Source: Ruminococcaceae bacterium UBA5579 (lineage in GTDB: Bacteria; Bacillota; Clostridia; Oscillospirales; Ruminococcaceae). Taken from it: DNA of 5,622 nucleotides. Below the pieces are notes generated by a model that made no database searches, was not told the origin of the DNA, and saw only the letters and a list, made by a program, of their open reading frames with translations. Position 1 is the stretch's first letter, and the number at the start of each line of letters is the position of its first letter. Both the position numbers and the translations under genes were made by a program. Positions 1 through 5,398 of this stretch are shown here, piece by piece. The DNA lies in assembly GCA_002425305.1 (NCBI GenBank), contig DILZ01000125.1:16510-22131 (forward strand), read 5' to 3'.

Positions 1-442
1 GGGCGGGTGCTTTCGCGGAAACCACTACCTTGCCGTATGTAAACGGCTTCTTGTTCTGGGAATTGACCTTTCCGGACGTGTAGTAGTCTTTTCCGTCCTT
101 ATCGGTTTTGATAGCCTTCAAAACCAGCTTTCCGTCACGGATAAAAATGTTGTCATCGGAATTGGTGTATTCCTGAAGCTCGTTGTTTGTCCAGCCCGGA
201 TCACGAAGCTCCTTGTTCCAGATGCTGTCGTCAAGACTCGTGCCGTTAAATTCATCGTTCCACAGCAGATTATATCCGTCAAGCTGAGGCACCTTGGTTT
301 CCTCAGGCTTGGATTCCACGGGGGTTGACGCTGCGACATCAGACGAGTCCGAAGCGCTTGAAGTTTTCTTGTCGCCGCAGCCCGAAAGCATTCCAACCGT
401 CGTCAAAATCGCAACTATCGGTAAAATCAGCTTCTTTTTCAT
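1..442 (-). CDS. Lipoprotein glycoside hydrolase family 16 (beta-glucanase/laminarinase type), N-terminal part
   Basis: Only the first 147 residues are present; the gene runs off the window start. It begins MKKKLILPIVAIL and has a lipobox LSGC with the cysteine at residue 22, so it should be exported and anchored to the outer face of the membrane. A Ser/Asp/Pro/Glu-rich linker follows (about 26-48). The GH16 fold then starts: YNLLWNDEFNG (about 52-62), IWNKE, GWTNNELQEYT, a IRDGKLVLKA strand, YTSGKVNSQ and FTYGKVVVSAKAP, which is the usual opening of bacterial laminarinases and licheninases. The catalytic ExDxxE motif would lie further on and cannot be checked. Known family role: retaining hydrolysis of beta-1,3 or mixed-linkage beta-glucans. 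The start is set by AAAGGAG, 6-7 bases upstream. It is divergent from an AraC regulator. The family call is firm; the exact substrate is unknown. Confidence 0.88.
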   Translation of the reverse strand, partial: MKKKLILPIVAILTTVGMLSGCGDKKTSSASDSSDVAASTPVESKPEETKVPQLDGYNLLWNDEFNGTSLDDSIWNKELRDPGWTNNELQEYTNSDDNIFIRDGKLVLKAIKTDKDGKDYYTSGKVNSQNKKPFTYGKVVVSAKAPA

Positions 443-480
443 AAAAAACTCCTTTCGATAATATCTTAAATTTTAATCAC

Positions 481-509
481 ATTATACTCCTTGATTGAGT
501 AAAAATATA
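481..509 (-). promoter_or_regulatory. Candidate promoter of the GH16 gene, weak -35
   Basis: On the minus strand a consensus TATAAT lies at 486-481, 38 bases before the GH16 start. At a 17-base spacing the -35 position reads only TATATT, and no spacing from 15 to 19 gives a good TTGACA. A perfect -10 with a poor -35 fits a promoter needing an activator, for which the divergent AraC protein is the obvious candidate; that link is inference. Confidence 0.4.
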
Positions 510-518
510 TAATTTATA

Positions 519-547
519 TTGCTTTTTTATAAATATTATGATATAAT
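519..547 (+). promoter_or_regulatory. Sigma-A promoter of the AraC-type regulator gene
   Basis: TTGCTT at 519-524, a 17-base spacer and TATAAT at 542-547, with TG at 539-540 forming an extended -10. The start codon of the regulator is 49 bases downstream of the -10. The intergenic region is very AT-rich and is shared with the divergent GH16 gene. Confidence 0.72.
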
Positions 548-595
548 TTGTTTAGTTGAGATATTAAATGTTTTATTAAATCAAGGAGATGGACG

Positions 596-1351
596 ATGAG
601 CTTCAACAAGGAGATAGCAGTAAAGGAAATGCTTCTTCGCGAAAGCGAGGAGTTTCACGCGCCGTATGTGTCGGAGTTTGACTTTTATTATGCCGTCAAA
701 AACGGAGATATCGAAAAGGTCACAAAGCTCTGCGAGGAGGATTTTACCGAAAAAAGCGGTTTTGGCAAGCTGAGCGACGATCCGCTGCAAAGTATGAAAT
801 ACCACTTTACAATAACTGCGGCAATGCTTGCGCGGTACGCAATCGAAGCGGGACTGGAGCTTGAATCGGCGTATGGGCTGAGCGATCTCTACATTCAGAA
901 ATGCGACAAGCTGCGCTCGCTGCACGAGCTTTCGGAGCTTCACCGGGAAATGACACTTGATTTTACAAAGCGGATGAGCGCTTTGCGCAAAAGCCGTGTT
1001 TTTTCAAAACAGGTGGTTTTATGCGTGAACTTTATTTTTGAAAATCTTCACAGAAAAATTACCGTAAGCGAGCTTGCAAGGTACACTGGACTTAATCCGA
1101 ACTATCTTTCGCGTCTGTTTAAAAAGGAAACCGGCTCTACTATAACGGATTACATTATCTCGAAAAAGATCTCGACAGCTAAAAATATGCTGAAATACAC
1201 GGATCACGCCGTTTCGAGGATAGCGGAAACGCTCGCGTTTTCTTCGCAGAGCTATTTTACGAAAATCTTCCGCAGTATCGAAGGTATGACGCCGAAAAAG
1301 TACCGCGATCTGTACAGCTTCAGCACCGAGCTTGGGACAGGCGAAGGATAG
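596..1351 (+). CDS. AraC-family transcriptional regulator with a non-cupin N-terminal domain
   Basis: 251 residues, AAGGAG at 583-588 and a 7-base gap to the ATG. The C-terminal 100 residues are a typical AraC double helix-turn-helix: first unit around 155-180 (ITVSELARYTGLNPNYLSRLF), second around 206-236 (VSRIAETLAFSSQSYFTKIF, then GMTPKKYR). The N-terminal half has no cupin-like sugar-binding pattern; instead it has a helical block around 60-103 (DPLQSMKYHFTITAAMLARYAIEAGLELESAYGLSDLYIQ, split here only by reading position) that I recognise from regulators annotated as YSIRK-targeted surface antigen regulators in Firmicutes. Such proteins often sit beside surface or carbohydrate-utilisation genes. 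Here the protein is divergent from a secreted GH16 enzyme, so local control of that gene is likely. The ligand is unknown and no terminator is visible after the stop. Confidence 0.9.
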   Translation: MSFNKEIAVKEMLLRESEEFHAPYVSEFDFYYAVKNGDIEKVTKLCEEDFTEKSGFGKLSDDPLQSMKYHFTITAAMLARYAIEAGLELESAYGLSDLYIQKCDKLRSLHELSELHREMTLDFTKRMSALRKSRVFSKQVVLCVNFIFENLHRKITVSELARYTGLNPNYLSRLFKKETGSTITDYIISKKISTAKNMLKYTDHAVSRIAETLAFSSQSYFTKIFRSIEGMTPKKYRDLYSFSTELGTGEG

Positions 1352-1404
1352 TATCAGGGAGGTAATTTTACTGTTTGATCTTTATTATATAACGAACAGA
1401 GGTA

Positions 1405-1433
1405 TTGAAAAAATCGGAAATGTATGGTATAAT
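1405..1433 (+). promoter_or_regulatory. Strong sigma-A promoter of the maf operon
   Basis: TTGAAA at 1405-1410, a 17-base spacer and TATAAT at 1428-1433, preceded by TG at 1425-1426 (extended -10). Transcription should begin near 1440, leaving a leader of about 90 bases before maf. It can drive the whole six-gene run to about 4929, since gaps between those genes are short and no internal terminator is evident. Confidence 0.8.
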
Positions 1434-1442
1434 ATTGTAACA

Positions 1443-1499
1443 CGATATTTATTGTTCACCCTCACTCTGAAATCAAGACAGAGGATCGGATAAATATCG
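1443..1499 (+). other. Foldable leader upstream of maf (perfect 10-bp inverted repeat)
   Basis: CGATATTTAT (1443-1452) is the exact reverse complement of ATAAATATCG (1490-1499). Within the 37-base loop, CTCTG (1465-1469) can pair with CAGAG (1479-1483), or CCTC with GAGG as an alternative. The element lies just downstream of the predicted transcription start and ends about 20 bases before the AAGGAG of maf. There is no T-run after it, so it is not an intrinsic terminator. I do not recognise a known riboswitch. It may be a structured 5' leader, a protein-binding site, or chance in AT-rich DNA. Confidence 0.35.
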
Positions 1500-1530
1500 G
1501 ACTTTTTCACCCGACGACAAGGAGATAAAA

Positions 1531-2082
1531 ATGATACTTGCAAGTCAAAGTCCGCGCAGAAAAGAGCTTTTAAAACTGATAACTCCCGATTTTCGGGTAA
1601 TTCCCGCACAGGGCGAGGAGATCGTTCCCGAAGGCGCTTCTCCAAGCGAGGCAGTGGTCGAGATCGCGCGGCAAAAGGCTTTTATGATATTTCTGAAATA
1701 CAAATGCGAAACGATAATCGCCGCCGACACCGTTGTGGCGATAGACGGAGAGATACTTGGCAAGCCGCGCGACGAAAAGCACGCCGCCGAAATGCTGAAA
1801 ACGCTTTCGGGGCGGGTACATTCGGTGTTTACGGGAGTATTCGTGATTTTTGACGACGGTAAGACCGAGAGCTTTTCAGAGGAAACAAAAGTGGAGTTTT
1901 ATCCGATGTCCGAGCGGGAAATTTCTGATTATATAGCCACCGGCGAGCCTATGGACAAGGCGGGCGCATACGGCATACAGGAAAAGGGCGCTCTGCTCGT
2001 CAAACGGATAGAGGGCGATTATTACAACGTTATGGGCTTGCCCGTAGGCAGACTGTCACGGACTTTGCGGGGGCGGATATGA
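1531..2082 (+). CDS. maf: Maf family nucleoside triphosphate pyrophosphatase (dTTP/UTP type)
   Basis: 183 residues, close to the normal 185-200 for the family, starting at ATG after AAGGAG (1519-1524). Visible family motifs: substrate loop ASQSPRRKELL at 4-14; conserved acidic pair at 29-30; AADTVV at 64-69 with the catalytic-type aspartate 66; LGKP at 76-79; LSGRVHSVFTGV at 92-103; KAGAYGIQ at 143-150; and IEGDYYNVMGLPVGRL at 160-175. The KAGAYGIQ and EGDYYNV signatures match the Maf/YhdE branch, which hydrolyses dTTP, UTP and modified pyrimidine nucleotides to monophosphates plus pyrophosphate in the cytoplasm (house-cleaning, with a historical link to septum inhibition in Bacillus). It is the first gene of the operon and overlaps the next by four bases. 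Confidence 0.95.
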   Translation: MILASQSPRRKELLKLITPDFRVIPAQGEEIVPEGASPSEAVVEIARQKAFMIFLKYKCETIIAADTVVAIDGEILGKPRDEKHAAEMLKTLSGRVHSVFTGVFVIFDDGKTESFSEETKVEFYPMSEREISDYIATGEPMDKAGAYGIQEKGALLVKRIEGDYYNVMGLPVGRLSRTLRGRI

Positions 2083-2549
2083 TACTTACGGAATTTCCGT
2101 TTGAGTACTTTTCCGATAAGGAGCGGTTTTCGGAAAAGTGGGAAAAGCGGCTCGCGGCTCTTTCGGGCAGCAGTATCGCCGGTATATACGGGGCTTGGGA
2201 CAACACGGACGACAAGTGGTTCGACGACGCGCCAATGCTCGTTGAGCTTGAACAGGGTACGCTTGCCGTTAACGTAAGCTCCGAAAAATACATTGCTCTC
2301 TCGTGGAATGAAATTCTCCCGACAGACAAGCCGCGTTGGTTTGGCGAAGTTCCTCCCTTGCCCGATTGGCAAGAGGACTTGGAGTGGCGCGAATATACGC
2401 CGCTATCACGGTTCAAGGGTGCGGAGCTTTTGAGCGTTAAGGCTATCGCCGGCGATAACACGCTGAACGGACTGCGCTTTTTTACAGACCTCGGCGAGTT
2501 TATCATTATCGACGACGGCGATGTTATCGCGGGCTTCGACGCTCAATAA
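2079..2549 (+). CDS. Uncharacterised soluble acidic protein, 156 residues
   Basis: I do not recognise this family. The ATG overlaps the maf stop (ATGA), which implies translational coupling; only a weak G-rich stretch (2067-2076) could serve as its own ribosome site. The protein has no signal peptide, membrane helix or cysteine, and is rich in acidic and aromatic residues. Visible blocks: an amphipathic start (FPFEYFSDKERFSEKWEKRL, 6-25), IAGIYGAWDN near 33-42, an alternating strand region LVELEQGTLAVNV, a Trp/Pro-rich middle (PRWFGEVPPLPDW), and a C-terminal pair of strands with LRFFTDLGEFIIIDDGDVIAG. The pattern suggests a compact, mainly beta domain, perhaps similar in size to small immunity-like or regulatory domains, but that is a guess. 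Codon style matches its neighbours, so it is a real gene of this operon. Confidence 0.8.
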   Translation: MILTEFPFEYFSDKERFSEKWEKRLAALSGSSIAGIYGAWDNTDDKWFDDAPMLVELEQGTLAVNVSSEKYIALSWNEILPTDKPRWFGEVPPLPDWQEDLEWREYTPLSRFKGAELLSVKAIAGDNTLNGLRFFTDLGEFIIIDDGDVIAGFDAQ

Positions 2550-2592
2550 CTTACCGCAGCGTTGTATGTTCAAAAAACGGAGGATGTCAATT

Positions 2593-3072
2593 ATGGAGAT
2601 AAGAAGGATCACGGAAAATGATATCCCCGAATGTGTGCGGGTCATTCGGCGGAGCTTCCAGACAGTCGCGGACGAATTCGGCTTCACTGCCGAAAAAGAC
2701 CCGAAATTCACCTCGTTCGCTACGACGAACGAGAAGTTAGAACGCCAAATGCACGTTGAAAAGCGCCCGATGTACGCGTGCTTTGTCGACGGGACGATAG
2801 CGGGATATTATTCGCTGCGAATAATCGGCGGCGGGATCGAACTTTCAAACCTGTGCGCTCTCCCCGAATACCGTCACCGCAAGATCGGCGAGAGCCTTAT
2901 GTATCACTCGTTCGACAGGGCGCGGGAGCTGGGCTTTTCGGAGATCGTCATCGGCGTCGTAGAGGCGAACGAACGCGTAAAGCATTGGTACGAGAGCTAC
3001 GGCTTCACAAAATCCGGTGAATGCGGCGAATACGATACGTTTCACTGCATTTTAATGAAAAGATCAATTTAG
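2593..3072 (+). CDS. GNAT-family N-acetyltransferase
   Basis: 159 residues from the ATG at 2593, chosen because GGAGG (2579-2583) lies nine bases upstream and the protein then opens with MEIRRITENDIPECV, a standard GNAT first strand. Earlier in-frame ATGs sit inside the previous gene or within the ribosome site. Motif A is clear: strand IELSNLCALPEYRH followed by the acetyl-CoA pyrophosphate loop RHRKIGES (about 94-101, the R/Q-x-x-G-x-G/A pattern) and helix LMYHSFDRARELG. Motif B follows: IVIGVVEANERVKHWYESYGF (about 118-138), with the usual N-x-x-x-x-x-W/F-Y-x-x-x-G-F. Expected activity is transfer of acetyl from acetyl-CoA to an amine; the substrate cannot be read from sequence. It sits 43 bases after the unknown gene and 13 bases before the rhomboid gene. 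Confidence 0.93.
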   Translation: MEIRRITENDIPECVRVIRRSFQTVADEFGFTAEKDPKFTSFATTNEKLERQMHVEKRPMYACFVDGTIAGYYSLRIIGGGIELSNLCALPEYRHRKIGESLMYHSFDRARELGFSEIVIGVVEANERVKHWYESYGFTKSGECGEYDTFHCILMKRSI

Positions 3073-3085
3073 AAAGGACAAAATT

Positions 3086-3694
3086 ATGGCAAGAAAAACA
3101 TTTTCCACCACACAGCACAAGTACAAATTAAGTTACAACTCCCCCGTGATACTTACGTTCTCGGCGGTGTGCCTTGTTACGCTGATACTTGGCTGGATAA
3201 CGAACTACGGCACTACGCGGACGCTGTTCATCTGCTACGGACACGGCAGCCTTTTAAATCCGCTGACATACCTGCGCACATTCACCTATGTTTTCGGACA
3301 CGCGAATTTCTCGCACTTTGCGGGGAATATCACTATGATGCTGCTTATAGGTCCGATAGTTGAGGAACGCTACGGCAGCTGGAACCTCGCTATTATGATG
3401 ATAGCGACGGCTCTCGCGGGCGGCTTGCTCAACACGGCGTTTTTCAGCACCGATATACTCGGAGCTTCCGGCATCGTGTTTATGCTGATAATCCTCTCGG
3501 CATTCGGGAATATGAAAAAGGGCGAGATACCGCTGACGCTAATACTTATCGCGGCAATCTACCTCGGACAAGAGGTTTACGCAGGCATCACCGCTAACGA
3601 CAACATCTCGCATTTCGGACACATCTGCGGCGGCGTTTCCGGGCTGAGCTTCGGCACTTGGTTCTACATCAAGAGGTTTAAAATATACGGCTGA
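3086..3694 (+). CDS. Rhomboid family intramembrane serine protease
   Basis: 202 residues with about six membrane helices and a cytoplasmic basic N-terminus. AAAGGA (3073-3078) is seven bases before the ATG. The rhomboid hallmarks are present: H77-x-x-x-N81 (SHFAGNI), matching the oxyanion-side pair of GlpG; the nucleophile motif G126-A-S128-G (GASGIVF); and the catalytic histidine, most likely H179 in GHICGGVSG in the last helix. E93-R-Y-G after helix 2 fits the usual E-R-x-G loop. All catalytic residues are intact, so it should cleave membrane-spanning substrates within the bilayer. There is no TPR or zinc domain; it is a minimal bacterial type. It is followed by two small multi-helix membrane proteins, which could be substrates or partners, though nothing proves that. 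Confidence 0.94.
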   Translation: MARKTFSTTQHKYKLSYNSPVILTFSAVCLVTLILGWITNYGTTRTLFICYGHGSLLNPLTYLRTFTYVFGHANFSHFAGNITMMLLIGPIVEERYGSWNLAIMMIATALAGGLLNTAFFSTDILGASGIVFMLIILSAFGNMKKGEIPLTLILIAAIYLGQEVYAGITANDNISHFGHICGGVSGLSFGTWFYIKRFKIYG

Positions 3695-3695
3695 C
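3682..3695 (+). repeat. Direct repeat copy 1: 3' tail of the rhomboid gene
   Basis: The 14-mer AATATACGGCTGAC contains the last codons and the stop of the rhomboid gene (Ile-Tyr-Gly-stop). It recurs exactly at 4290-4303 and with one mismatch at 4313-4326, in non-coding DNA before the second membrane protein gene. It marks the probable left border of a past tandem duplication. Confidence 0.7.
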
Positions 3696-3720
3696 TTCGG
3701 TTAACGTTAGAGGAGCGTTT

Positions 3721-4269
3721 ATGAAAAATTTCGCCACAAAAATCAACCCTTTCTTGAGCGCGGGTATCTTGGGGATAATTGTGCCACTCTCCATCTATGC
3801 GATAGGCTTTGTTACGATGATAATGGTGGGTTTTCCATCAATGCTGAGTTGGGGAACCTCAAACTGGAAAGAAGACTTTAATGGCATTATGATAATCGGA
3901 CTGGTGCTTCAAGTAATCGCAATAGTTTATTTTACGTTGGTTTTAAGCGTTTTTTCTAGAATGAAAATATATCATGTTTTATTATCGGCGGTCATTTCAT
4001 CAGCAGTGTTTTTTATTGTCGAACGCTTTGTGCCGTGGCTTGCGCAGGGTAATTTTCCCGAGCTTTGGTTATTCAATCGTTTTTATGGTAAAGAGATCGG
4101 AACAGCCTATGCTGATTATGCCGATTATTATTATTCTTTCTACATTGAACTTAATCTGTATATCAGAATGGCTCTTTTTCAGACTGCGGCGTGCGCGCTG
4201 ATTGTTCTCGTCACCTGGACGACAGCACATCTTGCCGCACGAAAAAAACGGCGCAAGGACGAGTTGTGA
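3721..4269 (+). CDS. Four-helix integral membrane protein of unknown function, paralog A
   Basis: 182 residues; AGGAG about five bases before the ATG. Four likely membrane helices at about 11-35, 54-78, 84-103 and 148-168, with a positively charged C-terminal tail (ARKKRRKDEL) that should stay in the cytoplasm. It has no recognisable catalytic motif. It is clearly homologous to the next gene: both share MKxF-x-x-K-x-NP at the start, VP-x-x-x-Y-x-IG in helix 1, IM-x-I-x-LVLQ in helix 2, VFS-x-x-K-x-x-HVLLS before helix 3, and FF-x-VERF at the end of helix 3. The loop between helices 3 and 4 is the least conserved and here is unusually Tyr/Ala/Asp-rich (around 129-141). This copy is more AT-rich than its neighbours. 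Its position directly after the rhomboid gene suggests a membrane-linked role, but no function can be assigned. Confidence 0.85.
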   Translation: MKNFATKINPFLSAGILGIIVPLSIYAIGFVTMIMVGFPSMLSWGTSNWKEDFNGIMIIGLVLQVIAIVYFTLVLSVFSRMKIYHVLLSAVISSAVFFIVERFVPWLAQGNFPELWLFNRFYGKEIGTAYADYADYYYSFYIELNLYIRMALFQTAACALIVLVTWTTAHLAARKKRRKDEL

Positions 4270-4289
4270 TATGCAGACAAAAAGTATAT

Positions 4290-4326
4290 AATATACGGCT
4301 GACGACTTTTGAAATGTACGGCTGAC
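4290..4326 (+). repeat. Direct repeat copies 2 and 3: fossil of the rhomboid gene tail
   Basis: AATATACGGCTGAC at 4290-4303 is identical to 3682-3695, and AATGTACGGCTGAC at 4313-4326 differs by one base. They stand in the 71-base gap between the two membrane protein genes, where they encode nothing. The block ends close to the ACGTTTATG at the start of paralog B, much as copy 1 precedes GCGTTTATG at the start of paralog A. Confidence 0.7.
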
Positions 4327-4340
4327 AGAAAGGCACGTTT

Positions 4341-4871
4341 ATGAAAAGTTTTGTCTCGAAATTCAATCCCGTCGCGGGTCTGTTCGTTCTGGGAGCGGCA
4401 GTGCCCGCAGCGGTATATCTGATAGGAATTATTACATCTTTATTGTGGGCGATCGTCGGGCTTCTTCTTTTTCCCGGCAGTACGATTCAAGATGCTTTCT
4501 TAAACATTATGGCAATAATCAGTCTTGTGCTGCAATGCGTAGGGGTTATGATCTTAACGGTCTTGCTTACAGTATTCTCTGATTTTAAGGCGAAGCACGT
4601 TCTGCTCTCCCTGCCTGTGACCGCGGCTTTGTTTTTCCTCGTTGAGCGTTTCTTCTTTGGTAATGTTCTAAATTATCTTGTGGATTTCGCTTTTTTCCGG
4701 AAACTTTATAAATACATCGGTCTTGACAACGCCAATGAAGAAACGTATCTTAAGATGCGGCCGTATTTGATAGATACGCTTATGCTCACGGCGGGAAGCG
4801 CGGTCCTCGTTCTGCTCGCGTGGGGCGTCGTCCGTATCATAATACGCCGCGAAGAAAAACAGGAGACGTAA
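4341..4871 (+). CDS. Four-helix integral membrane protein of unknown function, paralog B
   Basis: 176 residues, with a ribosome site of the AGAAAGG type nine or so bases before the ATG. Helices are expected near 11-43, 55-78, 87-104 and 145-168, ending in a charged cytoplasmic tail (RREEKQET). It aligns with the preceding gene over the first 104 residues with about one single-residue indel; shared positions include NP10, VP21-22, LVLQ near 62-65, VFS near 78-80, HVLLS near 86-90 and VERF near 101-104. After that the two share a FFRKLY/FNRFY-like motif and a last hydrophobic helix. No enzyme motif is visible. It closes the operon, 28 bases before the terminator. It is a tandem duplicate that has diverged substantially, and both copies are intact. 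Confidence 0.85.
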   Translation: MKSFVSKFNPVAGLFVLGAAVPAAVYLIGIITSLLWAIVGLLLFPGSTIQDAFLNIMAIISLVLQCVGVMILTVLLTVFSDFKAKHVLLSLPVTAALFFLVERFFFGNVLNYLVDFAFFRKLYKYIGLDNANEETYLKMRPYLIDTLMLTAGSAVLVLLAWGVVRIIIRREEKQET

Positions 4872-4898
4872 ACCGCCGTTTCGATTCGTAAAAAAAGC

Positions 4899-4929
4899 AA
4901 AATTCCCCCGCTCACACGGGGGATATTTT
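4899..4929. terminator. Two-way intrinsic terminator between convergent genes
   Basis: The stem pairs AAAATTCCCCCG (4899-4910) with CGGGGGATATTTT (4917-4929), with one bulged T and a six-base loop. On the minus strand it is followed by a run of seven T (from the A-run 4890-4896), giving a strong terminator for the 54-residue gene. On the plus strand the tract is only TATTTT, so it is a more modest end for the maf operon. Confidence 0.82.
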
Positions 4930-4948
4930 GCGGGTAGACAGGCAATAC

Positions 4949-5113
4949 TTAAAGGCTGTCCATAAAGTTCCCGAGGACCTTGAACGCCTTAGCAGTCGCC
5001 TTGCGCTTGAAGCGGCGGTTGTTGGAAAGCGACTTCACCGCAAGAAACGCGATACCTCCCGTAACGACCGCTGCCGCCGCGCCTTTCATAACGCTTTGTA
5101 CTTCTCTGCTCAT
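4949..5113 (-). CDS. Small single-pass membrane protein, 54 residues
   Basis: Starts at ATG 5113, because AAAAGGAG (5130-5123) lies nine bases upstream; an in-frame ATG at 5122 abuts the ribosome site directly and is too close to use. The protein is MSREVQSVMKG, then a Gly/Ala/Val-rich hydrophobic stretch (about 10-28: AAAAVVTGGIAFLAVKS), then a strongly basic segment (NNRRFKRKATAKAFK, about 31-45), and ends NFMDSL. This is a single membrane helix with a basic cytoplasmic tail, similar in layout to small clostridial proteins with a glycine-rich helix and an Arg/Lys-rich tail, but I cannot name a family. Good ribosome site, stop codon near a terminator, and a sensible codon pattern argue that it is real. 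Its promoter is not clear; the AT-rich leader offers only a weak TATATT at 5172-5167. Confidence 0.7.
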   Translation of the reverse strand: MSREVQSVMKGAAAAVVTGGIAFLAVKSLSNNRRFKRKATAKAFKVLGNFMDSL

Positions 5114-5122
5114 CGGTTTCAT

Positions 5123-5216
5123 CTCCTTTTTGAAGGTTTACGGGGATATTTTCTGCAAAAATATGAAATATATTCTGTTACATTTTAAGGAAAAAAACGT
5201 GGAAATAATTGGTTTA
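5123..5216. other. AT-rich gene-free leader between the small membrane protein gene and the inverted repeat
   Basis: I see no gene here. On the minus strand it would be the 5' leader of the 54-residue gene. It has A/T tracts and weak -10-like boxes but no convincing -35. A transcript entering from the inverted-repeat cassette, in the opposite cassette orientation, would have to pass through it. Confidence 0.5.
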
Positions 5217-5291
5217 CATAGCTTTAACGGTTTATTTCGGCGCGTTTTATTGCAAATCTGCGTATTTTTTGTATATTTTTCCCTCCTATAA
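5217..5291 (+). repeat. Left arm of a perfect 75-bp inverted repeat
   Basis: Begins CATAGCTTTAACGG and ends CCCTCCTATAA. Every base matches the reverse complement of 5548-5622. Read from the core outward, the arm starts with TTATAGGAGGG, which holds a ribosome-site-like GGAGGG, but no ATG, GTG or TTG stands at a useful distance behind it. At 5292 the match breaks (G here, C on the other side), so the inner boundary is exact; the outer boundary is unknown because the other arm ends at the window edge. Confidence 0.97.
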
Positions 5292-5363
5292 GGGTTGTTT
5301 TGGCGACAAATTTGTGAAAGTATACAAAATGCAAGTTTAAAAACAAAAAGTTGCAAAAATCTC

Positions 5364-5392
5364 TTGACAATTTTCGATAAACGGAGTATAAT
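5364..5392 (+). promoter_or_regulatory. Full-consensus sigma-A promoter inside the repeat-bounded core
   Basis: TTGACA at 5364-5369, exactly 17 bases, then TATAAT at 5387-5392: all twelve consensus positions match. Three A5 tracts (5339-5343, 5345-5349, 5355-5359) lie just upstream and resemble an UP element. Transcription should start around 5398-5400. It is the best promoter in the window and should be strong and constitutive unless a repressor acts. Confidence 0.9.
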
Positions 5393-5398
5393 GTACAC

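Noticed and set aside
118..396. Minus-strand 92-codon frame within the GH16 gene
   Set aside because: It is in another register of the GH16 coding strand, which has a lipobox and clear family motifs.
1443..1499. Known riboswitch or intrinsic terminator before maf
   Set aside because: There is no T-run and no recognisable conserved riboswitch core.
2521..2592. Upstream in-frame start for the GNAT gene at 2521
   Set aside because: It would begin inside the previous gene and add residues unlike GNAT proteins; GGAGG at 2579-2583 fixes the start at 2593.
5120..5122. Earlier ATG for the small membrane protein
   Set aside because: It directly abuts the AAGGAG site, leaving no spacing; the ATG at 5113 has the usual nine-base gap.
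4928..5291. Plus-strand frames of 86 and 103 codons over 4928-5291
   Set aside because: They lie antisense to the 54-residue gene, which has a far better ribosome site and protein pattern, and they read through the terminator region and AT-rich leader.
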